Part shown: in pieces, positions 52,086 through 62,535 of the stretch
Layout of the letters: each line of letters opens with the position of its first letter
Numbering within the stretch: the stretch's first letter is position 1
Assembly: GCA_944548615.1 (NCBI GenBank)
Contig: OX155960.1
Coordinates: 11,470,365-11,534,364, forward strand
Direction: 5' to 3'
DNA length: 64,000 bases
Origin: Micropterix aruncella
Lineage: Eukaryota > Arthropoda > Insecta > Lepidoptera > Micropterigidae
Translations under genes and position numbers: made by a program
The notes under the pieces: generated by a model
What the model was told of the DNA's origin: nothing
Seen by the model: only the letters and a program-made list of their open reading frames with translations
Database searches by the model: none

Positions 52086-53452
52086 TTATTCGGGTATTCG
52101 GCTGCCATTTTTTGTGACCTCAGTCGAGCCTTTGATTGCGTCCAAACCGATCTTCTACTTGCAAAATTAGACTATTATGGCATCCGAGGTACGGCAAATA
52201 ACCTATTCAAGACTTATCTGCAAAACAGAATGCAAAAAGTGGAAATAGCCAATATTGGCAGAGATCTAATCGAGTCCGTAGCAAGTTCCGAAATACTTAC
52301 TGTCAATATTGGAGTACCGCAAGGCTCAATTATTGGACCGTTGCTTTTCATTATTTACATAAATGACCTGAGTCCAAATCTATCTAAATGTGAAGTCACC
52401 CAATTTGCAGACGATACTAGCGCTGTAGTTGAAGCTGACAACATAAATACGCTCACTGCCAATCTCAATACATCTCTTGGTGAACTTGATGATTGGTTTA
52501 ATGCGAACAAGATGTCTCTAAATATGTCTAAAACTGTTATTTTAAATTTTAATAGCAAGACATCATCTATAAAAGTTAACTACCCGGTTGAACTTGCGGA
52601 ATCAGTTAAATTCCTCGGACTACATCTGGATGCAAAGATGTCATGGAATCTACATATAGAGCATGTTAAGTCAAAACTTTCGTCAGCCTGCTATGCTCTA
52701 TTATGCATCAGAAATTGTTTGGAGAGAACTGAAGTAATATCGGCCTATTACGCGCTAGTTGAGTCACACCTGCGCTATGGTATTCTTTTATGGGGTAATG
52801 CAACACACATCAACAGTGTATTCACTCTCCAGAAAAGAGCCATACGTGCGATAGTAGGTATTGGTCCACGGCAGTCATGTCGTGAACACTTCCAAAAACT
52901 AGGGATATTGACCGTATATGCAATTTTTGCTCAAGAAGCTCTTTGCGAATTCTATTGCAATAAGAGCTCGGCCATATCCCACGAGGAAGTACATCGGCAT
53001 GACACCAGGAATAAAACCCTGTATCTCCAACCGTTCGTAGCACGTACTGCCAAGTTCCAGGCGACTAGTCGATACTTAGGCCTCAAACTTTTCAATAAAT
53101 TGCCCGAAAGATTAAAAGAAATTAAAAACATCGATATTTTCAAGAGATCCATCCGAGTCTATCTGCTTAAAATCAACATGTATGCCCATAACGACTTCTT
53201 AAAATATTTTGAAAATACATAGCATCATATCTACCCATTTAATCTAATACATATTATTTACCGTTAATTGTTTTGTTGTAAACTGTTATCATATAGTCTA
53301 TGTTTTTGTAAATTGGTAAGTTTAAAACTATATATTGTATATCATCTCTTGTCTAAATTGAGTAACTAATTTAAGATTAATTACTGTCATTCCTACACAA
53401 TTGTATGGTTGTATTGGAAATAAATACCTTTTACTTTACTTTACTTTACTTT
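52086..53452 (+). mobile_element. Jockey/CR1-like LINE (LINE-J), 5'-truncated
   Basis: Inserted at the centre of the foldback MITE. Holds an RT frame from about 52100 and a 3' region ending in (TTTAC)n at 53432-53452. Same family as the copy at 63415-64000. Confidence 0.87.
52230..53222 (+). CDS. LINE-J reverse transcriptase (partial)
   Basis: 330 codons to a natural stop. Contains IGVPQGSIIGPLLF, the active-site QFADDTSAVV, the thumb VKFLGLHLDAKMSWN and the C-terminal LRYGILLWGNATHINSVF with QKRAIRAIVGIGPRQS. The real frame enters from upstream (DYYGIRGTANNLFKTYLQNR near 52170), with a change around 52110, so the Met is not a true start. RT motifs are intact. The endonuclease is lost. Confidence 0.87.
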   Translation: MQKVEIANIGRDLIESVASSEILTVNIGVPQGSIIGPLLFIIYINDLSPNLSKCEVTQFADDTSAVVEADNINTLTANLNTSLGELDDWFNANKMSLNMSKTVILNFNSKTSSIKVNYPVELAESVKFLGLHLDAKMSWNLHIEHVKSKLSSACYALLCIRNCLERTEVISAYYALVESHLRYGILLWGNATHINSVFTLQKRAIRAIVGIGPRQSCREHFQKLGILTVYAIFAQEALCEFYCNKSSAISHEEVHRHDTRNKTLYLQPFVARTAKFQATSRYLGLKLFNKLPERLKEIKNIDIFKRSIRVYLLKINMYAHNDFLKYFENT

Positions 53453-53540
53453 ACTTGCTAGAAGCTTTGCCTCTGTTCCGTTTGTTTACTCACATGGTTT
53501 TGCGCCTCGCCTCGCGCCTCGCGCTAGAGTGTAAACACCC

Positions 53541-54127
53541 CATCACAGAAGATAGCCTACCAATATCCTGATCCGTGGGTCTATTCTTGAACTATTTAGC
53601 ATGCTAAATTTATCTATGGCCCATGTAAATCAAATGGACCATAGACAAATTTGACAAACTAAAATTTTGAAGAATTTTGTTTCATATTTTTTGAAGTTAA
53701 TAGGTCTAGAAGTGACGTGTCACACAGGTGAAAACAAAAATCGATATAGCGTTTGCATGTCGATACAGACTATTCTGCAAGTAAATAGCCAGGGTTATAC
53801 TAGGTTTACACCTGATTAGTTGCTAAAGGCACAGTATACCAACCAGTAACCTTACTCTCAAGCTACAGGGCATTGCGGGAAGAGAATGTGAGGAATGTGG
53901 ACAGAGCGGTACGTCCCGACGAACGCCTTTGGTGTGCTCGCGACGGGAAGTATGAGCATTTTTATTATCGCCGCAGACAATTCTATTTTCGAAAATACTA
54001 TTTTTTTAAACCCTTGTAAATTAACATAAATTAACCCTTGTTTGTAAATAACAAAGTAAATAAATAACATAGTAAATTAACCCCTGTTTTGTAACTGTAG
54101 GGTCGTTTTTTGTAATATTTGGTATTA
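53541..54127. other. intergenic stretch, no feature recognised
   Basis: AT-rich, with a near-duplicate of TTAACCC followed by TTGTTT at 54031 and 54078. No gene or RNA found. Confidence 0.45.
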
Positions 54128-54515
54128 ATGCATTATATGACCCTGTTCTACATTTTTATTTTTTTAACGTTACCTACTATATTCACCACGTTCATTCCGA
54201 ATCAATAATCTTTTTTCGGCAACAATAAATAAGTGAGATAATTATAGGCATTCAAAGAAGTGTCAAAACCATACATTTCGGTAGGCTAAGTTAGTTTTTT
54301 TAAATAATACAAACTTATATATGACAGTAGGTTAAGTTAGTTTTTTTTACATAAATCTTAAAAAGTAAGTTTTTAAAAAATAATTAAATTTGTTTTATTT
54401 TTTGTCGCGAAATATTCCGTGCCCAGGCCTTTTTATCATATTTAGCAGTACATTGATCGAATCTAATAGTGTGTTTTTTTAGAAGGGTTCCTGTAATGCA
54501 TACATTCCTAATATT
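54128..54515. mobile_element. decayed copy of the TTATTGCAG MITE
   Basis: Aligns with 61691-62085: TCCGAATC then CAATAAATAAG, CATACATTTCGGTAGG, GATCGAATCTA and the right end GGTTCCTGTAATGCA. The left end is eroded. Confidence 0.6.
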
Positions 54516-54590
54516 TATTAATGTTGTGTTACATACTTTTGAAGATACCTGCCGTCCAAAGATTAGTTAATCTGTGCTATAATTAGGCTA

Positions 54591-54810
54591 CGCGGTGACA
54601 GGAGGGGGGAGAAACCCCGCCCACCACGCGGGCAGTTCTCACGTCATGGGGCGTTTTATCTGCCCGGGATATCGTGCATCGACAACCTCACCCATACCAG
54701 AAGGGTATCACGTGAGGGGTGGACGGACGGAGATATGGAGGAAGATTCTCCTGGTTTCTACCCCATCCGGCACCCTGTGAACTGTTTATTGAATCAAATA
54801 AATATCAACA
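54591..54810 (+). mobile_element. R1-like LINE 3' tail
   Basis: Contiguous version of the sequence that is split at 12483-12632 and 14017-14075. Contains a small hairpin around CCATACCAGAAGGGTATCACG. Confidence 0.6.
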
Positions 54811-55244
54811 ATTCACTTACTATCTAAAATTATGATTTATCCGCTCAAGGGCCCGGGCGATATCGAAAATCACTCGCTAACTGCCCGAGGCCACTCGTGC
54901 TTTGCTACTCAAGCGCCCGCTGGTGATAATGTACAATACCCGTCCCGTGCCCCGGCGTTTTTTGTTCCTGCGCCCGCGCGTCGTCGCGCGGGTCTCGTTT
55001 CATACAATCGTTCCTTGTGACTCAACTTGTTTTGTAAGACTACCAAGTGTTATGTTTTTTATGTTTACTACGAGTTAAGCTATACAATGTTATCTTTTGT
55101 TTGTCAGATTACGTCTCTGGTGTAGAATATGTTGCGCTGAACTTTGAGATCGCGCGTTTTAAAGCGCGCCTTGTATTTAAAAGGTAATACCTCAAAAATT
55201 AAAGCGATGACATAGGGTTTTTAATTTAAAATTACGTTACTTAT
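54811..55244. other. GC-rich then AT-rich intergenic stretch
   Basis: 54845-55000 is unusually GC-rich with a palindrome CGCGCGTCGTCGCGCG. No supported gene. The short frame at 54832-55020 is not convincing. Confidence 0.4.
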
Positions 55245-55580
55245 ATCTCTGGCTGCAAACGGCAGGGGTGCCGTCGGGGGCTTCAACACCGGGAGAACCT
55301 GCAAAGAGGCACGCACCCACAGGGGCGGCTAGGTACGTCACAATATAAAACAATCGACTTCGGGCGATGAAGCAGCCCCCGGACAGCACCGTTAAGAGGG
55401 GAGGTCCTCGCTGCCTCAAGTCCTCCCAGTTTGACACCCAGTGGTCCGCAAACTCCTGGAACGATCGGTAGCAAACCTCGCAACTCACGAGATCCGCATA
55501 CCAGATCGGCAGACTATCGACGCACGCACCAAACCCATCTAACATGTTTTCCCGTGCAGCGTCCAGCTTAGGGCATAATT
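55245..55580 (-). mobile_element. R1-clade LINE C-terminal end
   Basis: The - strand encodes LPIWYADLVSCEVCYRSF and QEFADHWVSNWEDLRQRG, the same C-terminus as in 15600-15900. 5'-truncated at the junction with LINE-A. Confidence 0.82.
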
Positions 55581-55657
55581 AGTTAGTTTGTCTGGGCTTT
55601 TTCCCGCACTTGACCTCTTGATTGGGCCGTTGTGCGTGGCTCATGTTTCTATTTATG

Positions 55658-55891
55658 TTACTCCAGCCAACCCAGGCTGTCCCAGAAGGTTAGCAGCCTG
55701 TTTGGGTTGCTACAGGCCTCCGAGACAGATGCTGAAGATTGTAGTATTCTTGCCCGTTGCTCTGCCACGCTCCTGCATTCCATGAGCACATGCTGTGGCG
55801 TTTCTTCTTCCTCCATGCATCCTCTGCATAGAGGGCTGTCTGTTACACCTATGGTAAACAGGTGTTTGTTTAGGGGACAGTGGCCTGTCAT
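55658..55891 (-). pseudogene. LINE-A C-terminal zinc-binding domain
   Basis: TGHCPLNKHLFTIG, then CRGCMEEEETPQHVLMEC, then a stop after FWDSLGWLE. Separated from the RT frame by frameshifts. Confidence 0.82.
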
Positions 55892-56186
55892 AGTACCTAT
55901 GACTTTACGGATTTTGTCCCTTTTTAATCTGGTGAGGTTGCGGGCAAGTTTTTTGGACGCTTCCGGAACCGCGTTCTTTGTTTGCCTGCATCCTGCGTTC
56001 TTTTTCCATTCTGTAAGGTGGATTTCTTCGGTGTTCCTGCGTAGCCATGTTTTTATTTAGGCCTGGGGAATGGGCATCAAGGGTTCCGGTCCATATAATA
56101 TTTCCTTTGATCCCCTTTTGGCCAGTTCGTCTGCCGCGTCGTTTTCCAGTGAGTCACTGTGCCCTTTAATCCATTGCAGGGTCACT

Positions 56187-57689
56187 CTATTTGACCCTGC
56201 AATGGATTGAAGCGCATTGTCGCATTCCAGTACAAGGACAGAGGTTATAGTATTTTTTTGCTAGCGCTTGTAGCACGGAGGCACTGTCGGAGACAAATTT
56301 CAAGCTTAGGTCTCCGACATCTTTGGCTGCAACTGCTTGTGCTGCTCTGGTGATGCCAATGCATTCTGCTTGGAAGATCGTATTTAGGTTGCCTAGGGTA
56401 GTTGATATTTTGATGTTTAGATCATTTGAGAAGACGCCGGCTCCGGCACCTTGAGTGGTTTTGGAGCCATCTGTGTATATCCTTACTTCATTTGTACCAG
56501 AGTGATCTGCTGGTTCTGCAATGAGTTGGATATTGTATCTTCGATCAAAGACATGATTGCATATTATCCTGTCCATGGGTGCGTCCAGAAGAGGTATTTC
56601 TTCTAGAACCCGTTTCAGAATTTTTGAGTGTGGTGTTTCTGTGTTTTGTTTCCACAGTCCATTTGCTCTTAGTCTTAGAACGGCTGCCTTAGCCTCCTCT
56701 TGGATGACAAGATCCAGAGGTCTCATGTTTAGGAGGTACTCTAGTGCGGCCGATGATGTGGTTCTCATACATCCAGTGGCTGCTACACACGCTAAGCGTT
56801 GCAGGCTCTGGAGTCTCGCTTTCACTGTGGTCAGTTGTGTTCTGGGCCACCATACAAGTGATCCATAAGTCAGAGAGGGCCTGATGACTGATGTGTACAG
56901 CCAGAGTGTGATTTTTGGGTTGAGACCCCATTTTTTCCCCACTAGTCTCCGACACTGCCAAAAAGTTAGGCAGGCCCTCTTTGTTTTGGCTTCGATATGA
57001 CTCGCCCAGTTTAATGTGCTGTCAAGGATGACTCCCAGATATTTCACCTCTGTAGATAGGGAGAGTTTGGTGTTAAATAATTTTGGTACTTGTAGTTCTG
57101 GTAACTTCCTCTTGTTGGTGAAGAGGATGAGTTCTGTCTTTTTCGGATTTACTGATAATTTATGTTTGTCACACCATTTTTCTACTATCTGCAAAGCTGA
57201 GCGCATGACTTTACATAGCATATTTTCTGCGTTTCCATTAATCATTATTGTTAGGTCGTCGGCATAACCAATAGTAGTGTAACCCCTTTCATTTAGTGTT
57301 TTTATGAGGCTGTCCACTACTATGTTCCATGGAAGTGGTGATAGGACCCCCCCTTGGGGGCATCCTTTAACTACCTTCGCCCTTGTGGTAGTATTCATCA
57401 CTATCTGGACCGCCCTTTTGCTAACCAGCTCCGTGATCCATTTTATGGTGACTGGTTCCACCTTAAGTTCCTGTAGGGCGTGGTTTATGCTGTTGTGCAT
57501 GGCTTTGTCAAAAGCGCCTTCTATGTCTATAAAGGCGGCAAGTGTTGACAGCTTATTTGTTAGAGCCGATTCTATTTTGTGCACCACCATGTGTAGTGCC
57601 GACTCTGTTGATTTGCCTTTTATGTAGGCGTGTTGTTGTGGGTGTAGTTGTTTATTTCTTAGTGCCCCATCCCTTAGGTGACGGTTCAT
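56187..57689 (-). CDS. LINE-A reverse transcriptase with partial RNase H
   Basis: 500 open codons. RT shows STESALHMVV, AAFIDIEGAFDKA, KGCPQGGVLSPLPW and the active-site GYADDLTIMI, then KYLGVILDSTLNWASHI. RNase H begins VRIYTDGSKTTQGAGAGVF, with FQAECIGI and FVSDSASVLQALA. The last roughly 20 residues are frameshifted relative to the copy at 12202-12475. The Met is internal, and the frame presumably begins in the endonuclease. It is the longest intact LINE frame in the window. Confidence 0.88.
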   Translation of the reverse strand: MNRHLRDGALRNKQLHPQQHAYIKGKSTESALHMVVHKIESALTNKLSTLAAFIDIEGAFDKAMHNSINHALQELKVEPVTIKWITELVSKRAVQIVMNTTTRAKVVKGCPQGGVLSPLPWNIVVDSLIKTLNERGYTTIGYADDLTIMINGNAENMLCKVMRSALQIVEKWCDKHKLSVNPKKTELILFTNKRKLPELQVPKLFNTKLSLSTEVKYLGVILDSTLNWASHIEAKTKRACLTFWQCRRLVGKKWGLNPKITLWLYTSVIRPSLTYGSLVWWPRTQLTTVKARLQSLQRLACVAATGCMRTTSSAALEYLLNMRPLDLVIQEEAKAAVLRLRANGLWKQNTETPHSKILKRVLEEIPLLDAPMDRIICNHVFDRRYNIQLIAEPADHSGTNEVRIYTDGSKTTQGAGAGVFSNDLNIKISTTLGNLNTIFQAECIGITRAAQAVAAKDVGDLSLKFVSDSASVLQALAKKYYNLCPCTGMRQCASIHCRVK

Positions 57690-57721
57690 CAGTCTTTCTA
57701 ACGTCTTTAGTAAGAAAGACG

Positions 57722-58018
57722 TTAGGCTGATTTATTTTTTGCTCGGTTAAAGAGTGTCCTGAGTCCTCGACGTAGTCTTTCCAGCTCTGGCCCCCACCAT
57801 GAGCGTTTTCCTGGCTCTTTAGGTTTTACAACAGGACATGCCAGTTCATAACTACTTAAAAGGGTTGTAGTTAGGATCTGTACGTTTGTTTCTATGTTTT
57901 CTGTGCTAAGTGCTGCGTCAGTTAGTTGTTTGTCTCCTAACGCTTTGTTTAGTAAATGTGTGTACCTTGTAATATCGGTTTTACGGGGGTTACGGTATGG
58001 GACAGGGTCTGTTAGCAT
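57722..58018 (-). pseudogene. LINE-A linker between endonuclease and RT
   Basis: Reads DPVPYRNPRKTDITRYTHLL and RSWWGPELERLRRGLRTLFN before a stop. Such a Trp-Trp segment precedes the RT in many LINEs. Confidence 0.72.
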
Positions 58019-58473
58019 GTACCGTATTTGAATCTGTTAGATGCGGCGGTGGTCTGCAAACGATGGCTTAGCATGTACCGTATTTGAAAACAGATGCGGC
58101 GGTGGTCTGCAAACGATGGCTCGTTTGATACGTGCCATCCCTCAATCAAACTGACCGCCGCGTCCGTTGCCAAGGTAATGTCTATGATAGTTTGGTACCT
58201 AGAGTTTACAAAGGTAAGTTCCCTACCTCTGTTTATAATGTTTAGGTTTGTTTGAAATAGATATTCAGCTAAGGACTCTCCCCTTCTGTTGGTGTCTTTG
58301 CTTCCCCACAGAGAGTGATGGGCATTGGAGTCCGCAGATATGATCAGATCCCAGTCGTGTGCTTCACAATGCTGCACCAGTCTGGCTAGTTCTCCTGAAG
58401 GAGTTTCGCTCTCGCTCGGCATGTACACTGAAGCTAGGACTAGGACAGTTTGTTTTTCTGTGGTGAGTTTCAC
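58012..58473 (-). pseudogene. LINE-A APE endonuclease fragment
   Basis: Contains ASVYMPSESETP, the SADSNAHHSLWGS catalytic block, and IIDITLATDAAVSLIEGWHV then EPSFADHR (the SDH-like site is ADH here). The N-terminal third is missing. Confidence 0.8.
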
Positions 58474-58480
58474 TCAGCCG

Positions 58481-58688
58481 AGTTGTCCGATTGTGTAGCT
58501 CGTTTACGAGTCAAAATTATGGGCCATACTTTTGCAGAAATATTGCCGAGAATGACCGGGCTAAATGTTTTCCAGCCATATGCTGCAATGAAATGTTGCA
58601 GTGATGGCTGGGCTATATATAGTTGCTTATATTGCGGCCACATATTGCCGTAAAAGTTTAGCCTGTTTAGGAGCACCATAACAAATAT
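58481..58688. other. unassigned stretch with imperfect inverted pairs
   Basis: CCAGCCATATGCTGCAA near 58572 partly inverts to TTGCAGTGATGGCTGG near 58594-58609. No gene. Confidence 0.4.
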
Positions 58689-58982
58689 TAAGGGCTCTCT
58701 AGACGATCAAGCATGCTCGTCAAGCTTCGCGTCGCGGACTGTGAGAGGATCGTAAACCGCAGGAAATATTCCAATATTTTATTTTATTATTTACTAAAAA
58801 TGCCCAATTTTGTAGTTTTATACCATGGGAGTCACGTCACTCATCAATCAATTACGTCTAATTAACGTGACTACCTACTACAAAATTAGGCATTTTTGCT
58901 AAATATAAAAAAAAACATATTTCCTGCGGTTTACGATCCCTTCCCAACCCGCGACGCGATGCATTTAATAAAAGCCCCTTAC
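58689..58982. mobile_element. foldback MITE
   Basis: TAAGGGCTC at left and GCCCCTTA at right. Inner inverted blocks are GATCGTAAACCGCAGGAAAT/ATTTCCTGCGGTTTACGATC and AAAAATGCC...ACAAAATTAGG. No ORF. Family not assigned. Confidence 0.75.
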
Positions 58983-59183
58983 ATTTAAATAAAATAACAA
59001 AGATAATATTTTAGAAAATTCTCTCCGGGCCGAAAATACCACCATAGTTGCAAAAATACCACATCTGGTCACTCCGTAGTTTGGTTCATCAGTGTCAGCG
59101 AAAAAAAAAGTCTGTATATGCCCCGTAAAACTGAACCCAGTCTAGTGTTACCCATACGATCTTGTCAATTTTCAATTCTCTTA

Positions 59184-59369
59184 GGCCGTTTACACTCAGA
59201 ACTACATCACGACGCAGAACTATATCAGTAAACAAATGGAACAGAGGCAAAGCTTCTAACGAGCGTACAAAATGTTTACCTACTTGCTAGAAGCTTTGCC
59301 TCTGTTCTGTTTGTTTACCCACATGGTTTTGCGTCTCGCCTCGCGCCTCGCGCGAGAGTGTAAACGGCT
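59184..59369. mobile_element. foldback MITE (GTTTACACTC family), intact copy
   Basis: 185 bp, with the left arm from GGCCGTTTACACTC and the right arm ending GAGTGTAAACGGC. Central inverted pair GAACAGAGGCAAAGCTTCTA/TAGAAGCTTTGCCTCTGTTC. Same family as 51978-53540. It ends 398 bases before the RAD54B-like start codon. Confidence 0.85.
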
Positions 59370-59399
59370 CATCAAGAAAATTAGCCAAGCACAGACTGT

Positions 59400-59617
59400 G
59401 GGGCGTACACACTATCGGACGCGTCCGTTGCCGCGGCCTATGGACAGTATACACGTCGTTTGGGACGTGGCTTGCCAGATCTCTATCGGACGTCCGAAGC
59501 CTCAATGTTGCGTCCGCGACTGACGTCCGATAATGTGCACCGCTCAATAGAAATTCGTTACACAGATCGCGCCCATAAGCCGCGGCTAACGGATGCGTTC
59601 GATAGTGTGTTCGCCCC
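59400..59617. mobile_element. foldback MITE with about 45-bp ends
   Basis: Left end GGGGCGTACACACTATCG and right end CGATAGTGTGTTCGCCCC, with inversion continuing inward to the CCGCGGCCTATGG/CCATAAGCCGCGG level. Ends 149 bases before the RAD54B-like start codon. Confidence 0.8.
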
Positions 59618-59766
59618 TTTATTAGGTAGCCAAGCCAGTGCTGCCACCCGCAAAATGACACCGCACGATGAAATATTTGGCGAGAAATAAATTTTTGACA
59701 GTTCGTCTTGGTAGTAATAGTTTTGAAAATAAATAAAGAAAAGCTTATATTCTTATTGTATAAAAC

Positions 59767-60143
59767 ATGAGAAGATCGTCGGCTCCGTCGCAGAAACCCA
59801 CGAGAGTGTTCGCTTCTCCACTCTTAGCGCGTAACACCTCCAGCGTCTTGAGTTTATTACAAATAAAGGAACAGCAAAATGAGAAAATCGACGTTGTTGC
59901 GAAAACCAAGCAAGATGTTGATATTGCGGAAGTCTGTGAAAAGGGGTATGCGGACGCCGGTGATGTTGTTTATAAAGTAGTTTGGGGCAAGAAAACGTCC
60001 AAGAAACACAAGACTTTTGAGGGCGACGGTGTTCTAAAGGTGACGAGCGATCGCACGGGAATACTACTGGATGAAGATGGCACGAAGCTCGGTTCGAGTC
60101 GACTCCAACGTGGCGACCTGTTCGAGAGCGGATTTCGTTGCTG
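59767..60143 (+). CDS. RAD54B: RAD54B-like recombination protein, first exon
   Basis: ATG at 59767. Starts MRRSSAPSQKPT, the N-terminal signature shared by RAD54B and RAD54 proteins. It then carries the RAD54B-type N-terminal region: VYKVVWGKKTSKKHKTFEGD, GVLKVTSDRTGILLDEDG and LQRGDLFESGFRC. RAD54B is a SWI2/SNF2 DNA translocase acting with RAD51 in homologous recombination in the nucleus, and the motor domain must lie beyond the window. The exon is taken to end at 60143 (donor GTTCGT), with two bases joining the t at 63172 to give Cys. The frame runs on to a stop at 60165. The donor is weak, so the exact junction is less sure than the gene. Confidence 0.86.
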
Positions 60144-60235
60144 GTTCGTTTCTAATAATCTGTAATTTTAAATAATTTTTACCACCTCTTTTTGAGAGGC
60201 AGTGACTAAGGTTGCGTTACGAATAATATACCTAT

Positions 60236-61075
60236 ACAAATCCACCGGCCGGAATCGGCCACGGAATTCCGGCCATGGAATTCACCGACCGGAATCGGGC
60301 CCATCATAATATTATTATTACACTTCTGCGGGGATGAGCGGTGGATGCCGAACTAACGTCCTGCTGTGGTAGGTTTAGGACAGCTGTCTCGCCACATGTA
60401 AGGTAACCTTACCACCTATTCACTCCCCATCGTAGCCATAGAGTTTGAGATGCGGAAATCGCGGTTTTAGATAAATTTTCTAGGAAGGACTTGTTTATAC
60501 CGGAGAGACCAAGATCTTTAAAATGTAACAGATTTGTCTAGCAGGCCACGAGCGCCAACTTCCACCGTGTGAAGTGAAGCCATTCCAGGTGACGGTATTT
60601 GTGAGATCATGGTATTTATTTAATTTGTACTTGTCTTTTGGGATATTTGATTCCCATGGAACAATTAATTCTACAATAAGGACCATCTTCCGAGATAAGG
60701 AGTAAAGTGTTATATCTGTACGGAGGGCTGTACATCCGAGACTCAGGCAATTGCTTCTGCTTAGAGACCGAATCAACCTCCAGAATCCAATCTGAACATT
60801 TCTCGATTATGGAGAATGGTTTTCGTAGTGGAATGTTTCTTGCCTTTAGAGCCATCCCGCACAAACTGTATTGGGGGTTTGGAGGGTAAGGTACACTTAC
60901 CGTTTAGACAAGACAATACTGTTTGTGCGGGACGGGACGGCTCTAAAGGCAAAAAATCATTCCACTATAAAATCTTTCTCAATAATCGAGAAAGCTTCAG
61001 ATTCGATTTTGGAGGTCGATTCGGTCTTTAAGCAGTGTCAATTTCCTGTACGTCTCCGTCCACATATAAATCTTT
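60236..61075 (-). mobile_element. RLE-type LINE, 3' part with inverted 5' piece
   Basis: 60236-60900 on the - strand holds the tail and C-terminal coding (CTALRTDITLYSLSRK, YHDLTNTVTWNGF). 60905-61075 holds the preceding coding segment on the + strand (DGSKGKK..., LNNRES). The two meet head to head and overlap in content, as in twin priming. Frames are broken. Confidence 0.8.
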
Positions 61076-61690
61076 AACCTTTCGGAAGCCAGTCATTCCC
61101 TGCAATATTTTCGAAGCCCTCGAAAATTTGTTTGTAGAAGGTGTGTGCAAGCATACTAATATATAACGGTGGCTTATTCGATGGCAGGCTTCATTGTCAG
61201 GCTTTTACTACAGTGGAGGGAGAAATAGAGCCGATAATTGCATAAATTCTAGTGGCGGTCTCTTCATATAAGCCGAAAAGCCCGGCTTGCCTGTTCTTCG
61301 TAATTAACAATTAAATAAATGAATAACACAATTCGTAAAATACCAATTAAGTAAATTAATTTGCTAGCGCAAACGAGTGCTATCTAGCGGACGCAGCTCG
61401 CTCCACGCGGCGAAATTCGCAGTAATCGCGCGCCGTCGATAAAGCAGCGAGCGATTGCTGCAATGTACCGACGTGTCTTCGCTCGCTCGCACATATGGGC
61501 TTTCAATGCGGCTTTCAAAATCGGTGTACCTCTCACTCTAACCAGTGGCAAATTACGCAAAACAATTATAAGTATATAGAGGACTTTACTATGCAAGCCA
61601 AAGCCAGGCATGCCCATGACGTTGAAGCGAACGTGTCAAATTATCGCAACGTGAGAGCAACTTCACTTCACTGTAGTTAGTTGGTTGGTA
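61076..61690. other. RAD54B-like intron 1, no gene seen
   Basis: The left edge resembles a TTAA MITE tip (TTAACCTTTCGGAAGCCAG). 61380-61500 is GC-rich with CGCTCGCTCGC. No supported exon. Confidence 0.45.
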
Positions 61691-62085
61691 TTATTGCAGT
61701 ATAGGAACCTCTTCTAGATTGTTGATTTTTTAACGTCACCAGACTATATTGACCACGCTGATTCCGAATCTGCAATAATATTTATTCGGTCTCAATAAAT
61801 AAGCGAGATATAGGCATTCACAAAAGTGCCAAACCCATACATTTGGTAGGTTAGGTTTTTTTTATTTTAAATAATACATAAACACCTATTTGGCGGTGGG
61901 TTAGATTAGTTTTTTTAAAAACAACCTTAAAAACTAAGTTAAAAAACTTTTTTTAAATGTAAATTTGGTCTTGAAATTTTGCACGTCCGAAGCTTTTTTC
62001 TTTCACATTTATAATTACAATGATCGAATCTAGTATTATTTCTTTATTTTTTCGATTTCTGAGAAAGGTTCCTATACTGCAATAA
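61691..62085. mobile_element. 395-bp MITE with 19-bp perfect ends
   Basis: TTATTGCAGTATAGGAACC at left and its exact complement at right. No ORF. A decayed relative is at 54128-54515. Any target duplication would be TTA/TAA or be included in the ends. Confidence 0.83.
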
Positions 62086-62535
62086 TTCCTCTTTGAGTTT
62101 TGAGCTAAAGAAGTTACTAATTTCTGGACCTAAACCTACACCCGATCTGTCTATTTCTCAGACAAGTAAATAGCATAAAAGACAATTTGATAGATCAGTG
62201 TATAAAACTCACTGGGTTGGATGCTCCCATTTCAATAAATTGTTTTGTTACTGCTGTATTTTTTTTTCAAACGACTTAAATGTTTGGAATTCGTCCGGTT
62301 ATGATGATCTAAATAATTTAGCCGGCGCGATAAAAAGCAGTAAATTTCAAATTGAAGATTGAAGAGGAAAGAGGTACCACTTTTTTTTACTATCAAAACA
62401 ACATAAAAAAGCACAAAAAGGTATGTCGGGCTTGCCCCATTCACCAACCCTGGGCACGCCACTGATAAATACAGATAATACGAAAAACGCCGATCGGCGG
62501 GCATGGCCACCCAGGGGTTAATCCCTATCTTAGAG
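62086..62535. other. intron stretch, no feature recognised
   Basis: AT-rich, with one GGGTTAA end-like motif at 62515-62521 lacking a partner. No gene or RNA found. Confidence 0.45.

Larger units (their letters stand above)
51978..53540. mobile_element. foldback MITE (GTTTACACTC family) split by a LINE
   Basis: Left arm 51978-52085 and right arm 53453-53540 are mutually inverted, starting GGGCGTTTACACTC and ending GAGTGTAAACACCC. Closed up, it equals the 185-bp copy at 59184-59369. The arms include GAACAGAGGCAAAGCTTCTA near the centre. A LINE occupies the loop. Confidence 0.85.
55581..58480 (-). mobile_element. LINE-A, longest copy (APE, RT, RNase H)
   Basis: Reads from 58473 down. An APE-type endonuclease piece (58473-58012), a linker (58018-57722), RT with RNase H start (57689-56187), and after a frameshift the rest of RNase H and the zinc-binding C-terminus ending 55658. 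The domain order is that of RNase H-bearing LINEs (I/R1/LOA-type group). The 5' part of the endonuclease and ORF1 are absent. Two frame breaks and a 56-bp tandem duplication at 58014-58121 disable it. Confidence 0.88.

Noticed and set aside
54832..55020. 62-residue frame in a GC-rich stretch
   Set aside because: Compositional artefact. No motif, splice context or homologue recognised.
56160..56215. Inverted pair around AATCCATTGCAGGGTCA as a regulatory palindrome
   Set aside because: It is part of LINE-A RNase H coding sequence and occurs in the other copy at 12285-12325.
60144..60165. Stop at 60165 as the true end of a 132-residue protein
   Set aside because: The homology continues at 63172 with GGKEVEI in the right phase. 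The last seven residues are intron read-through.
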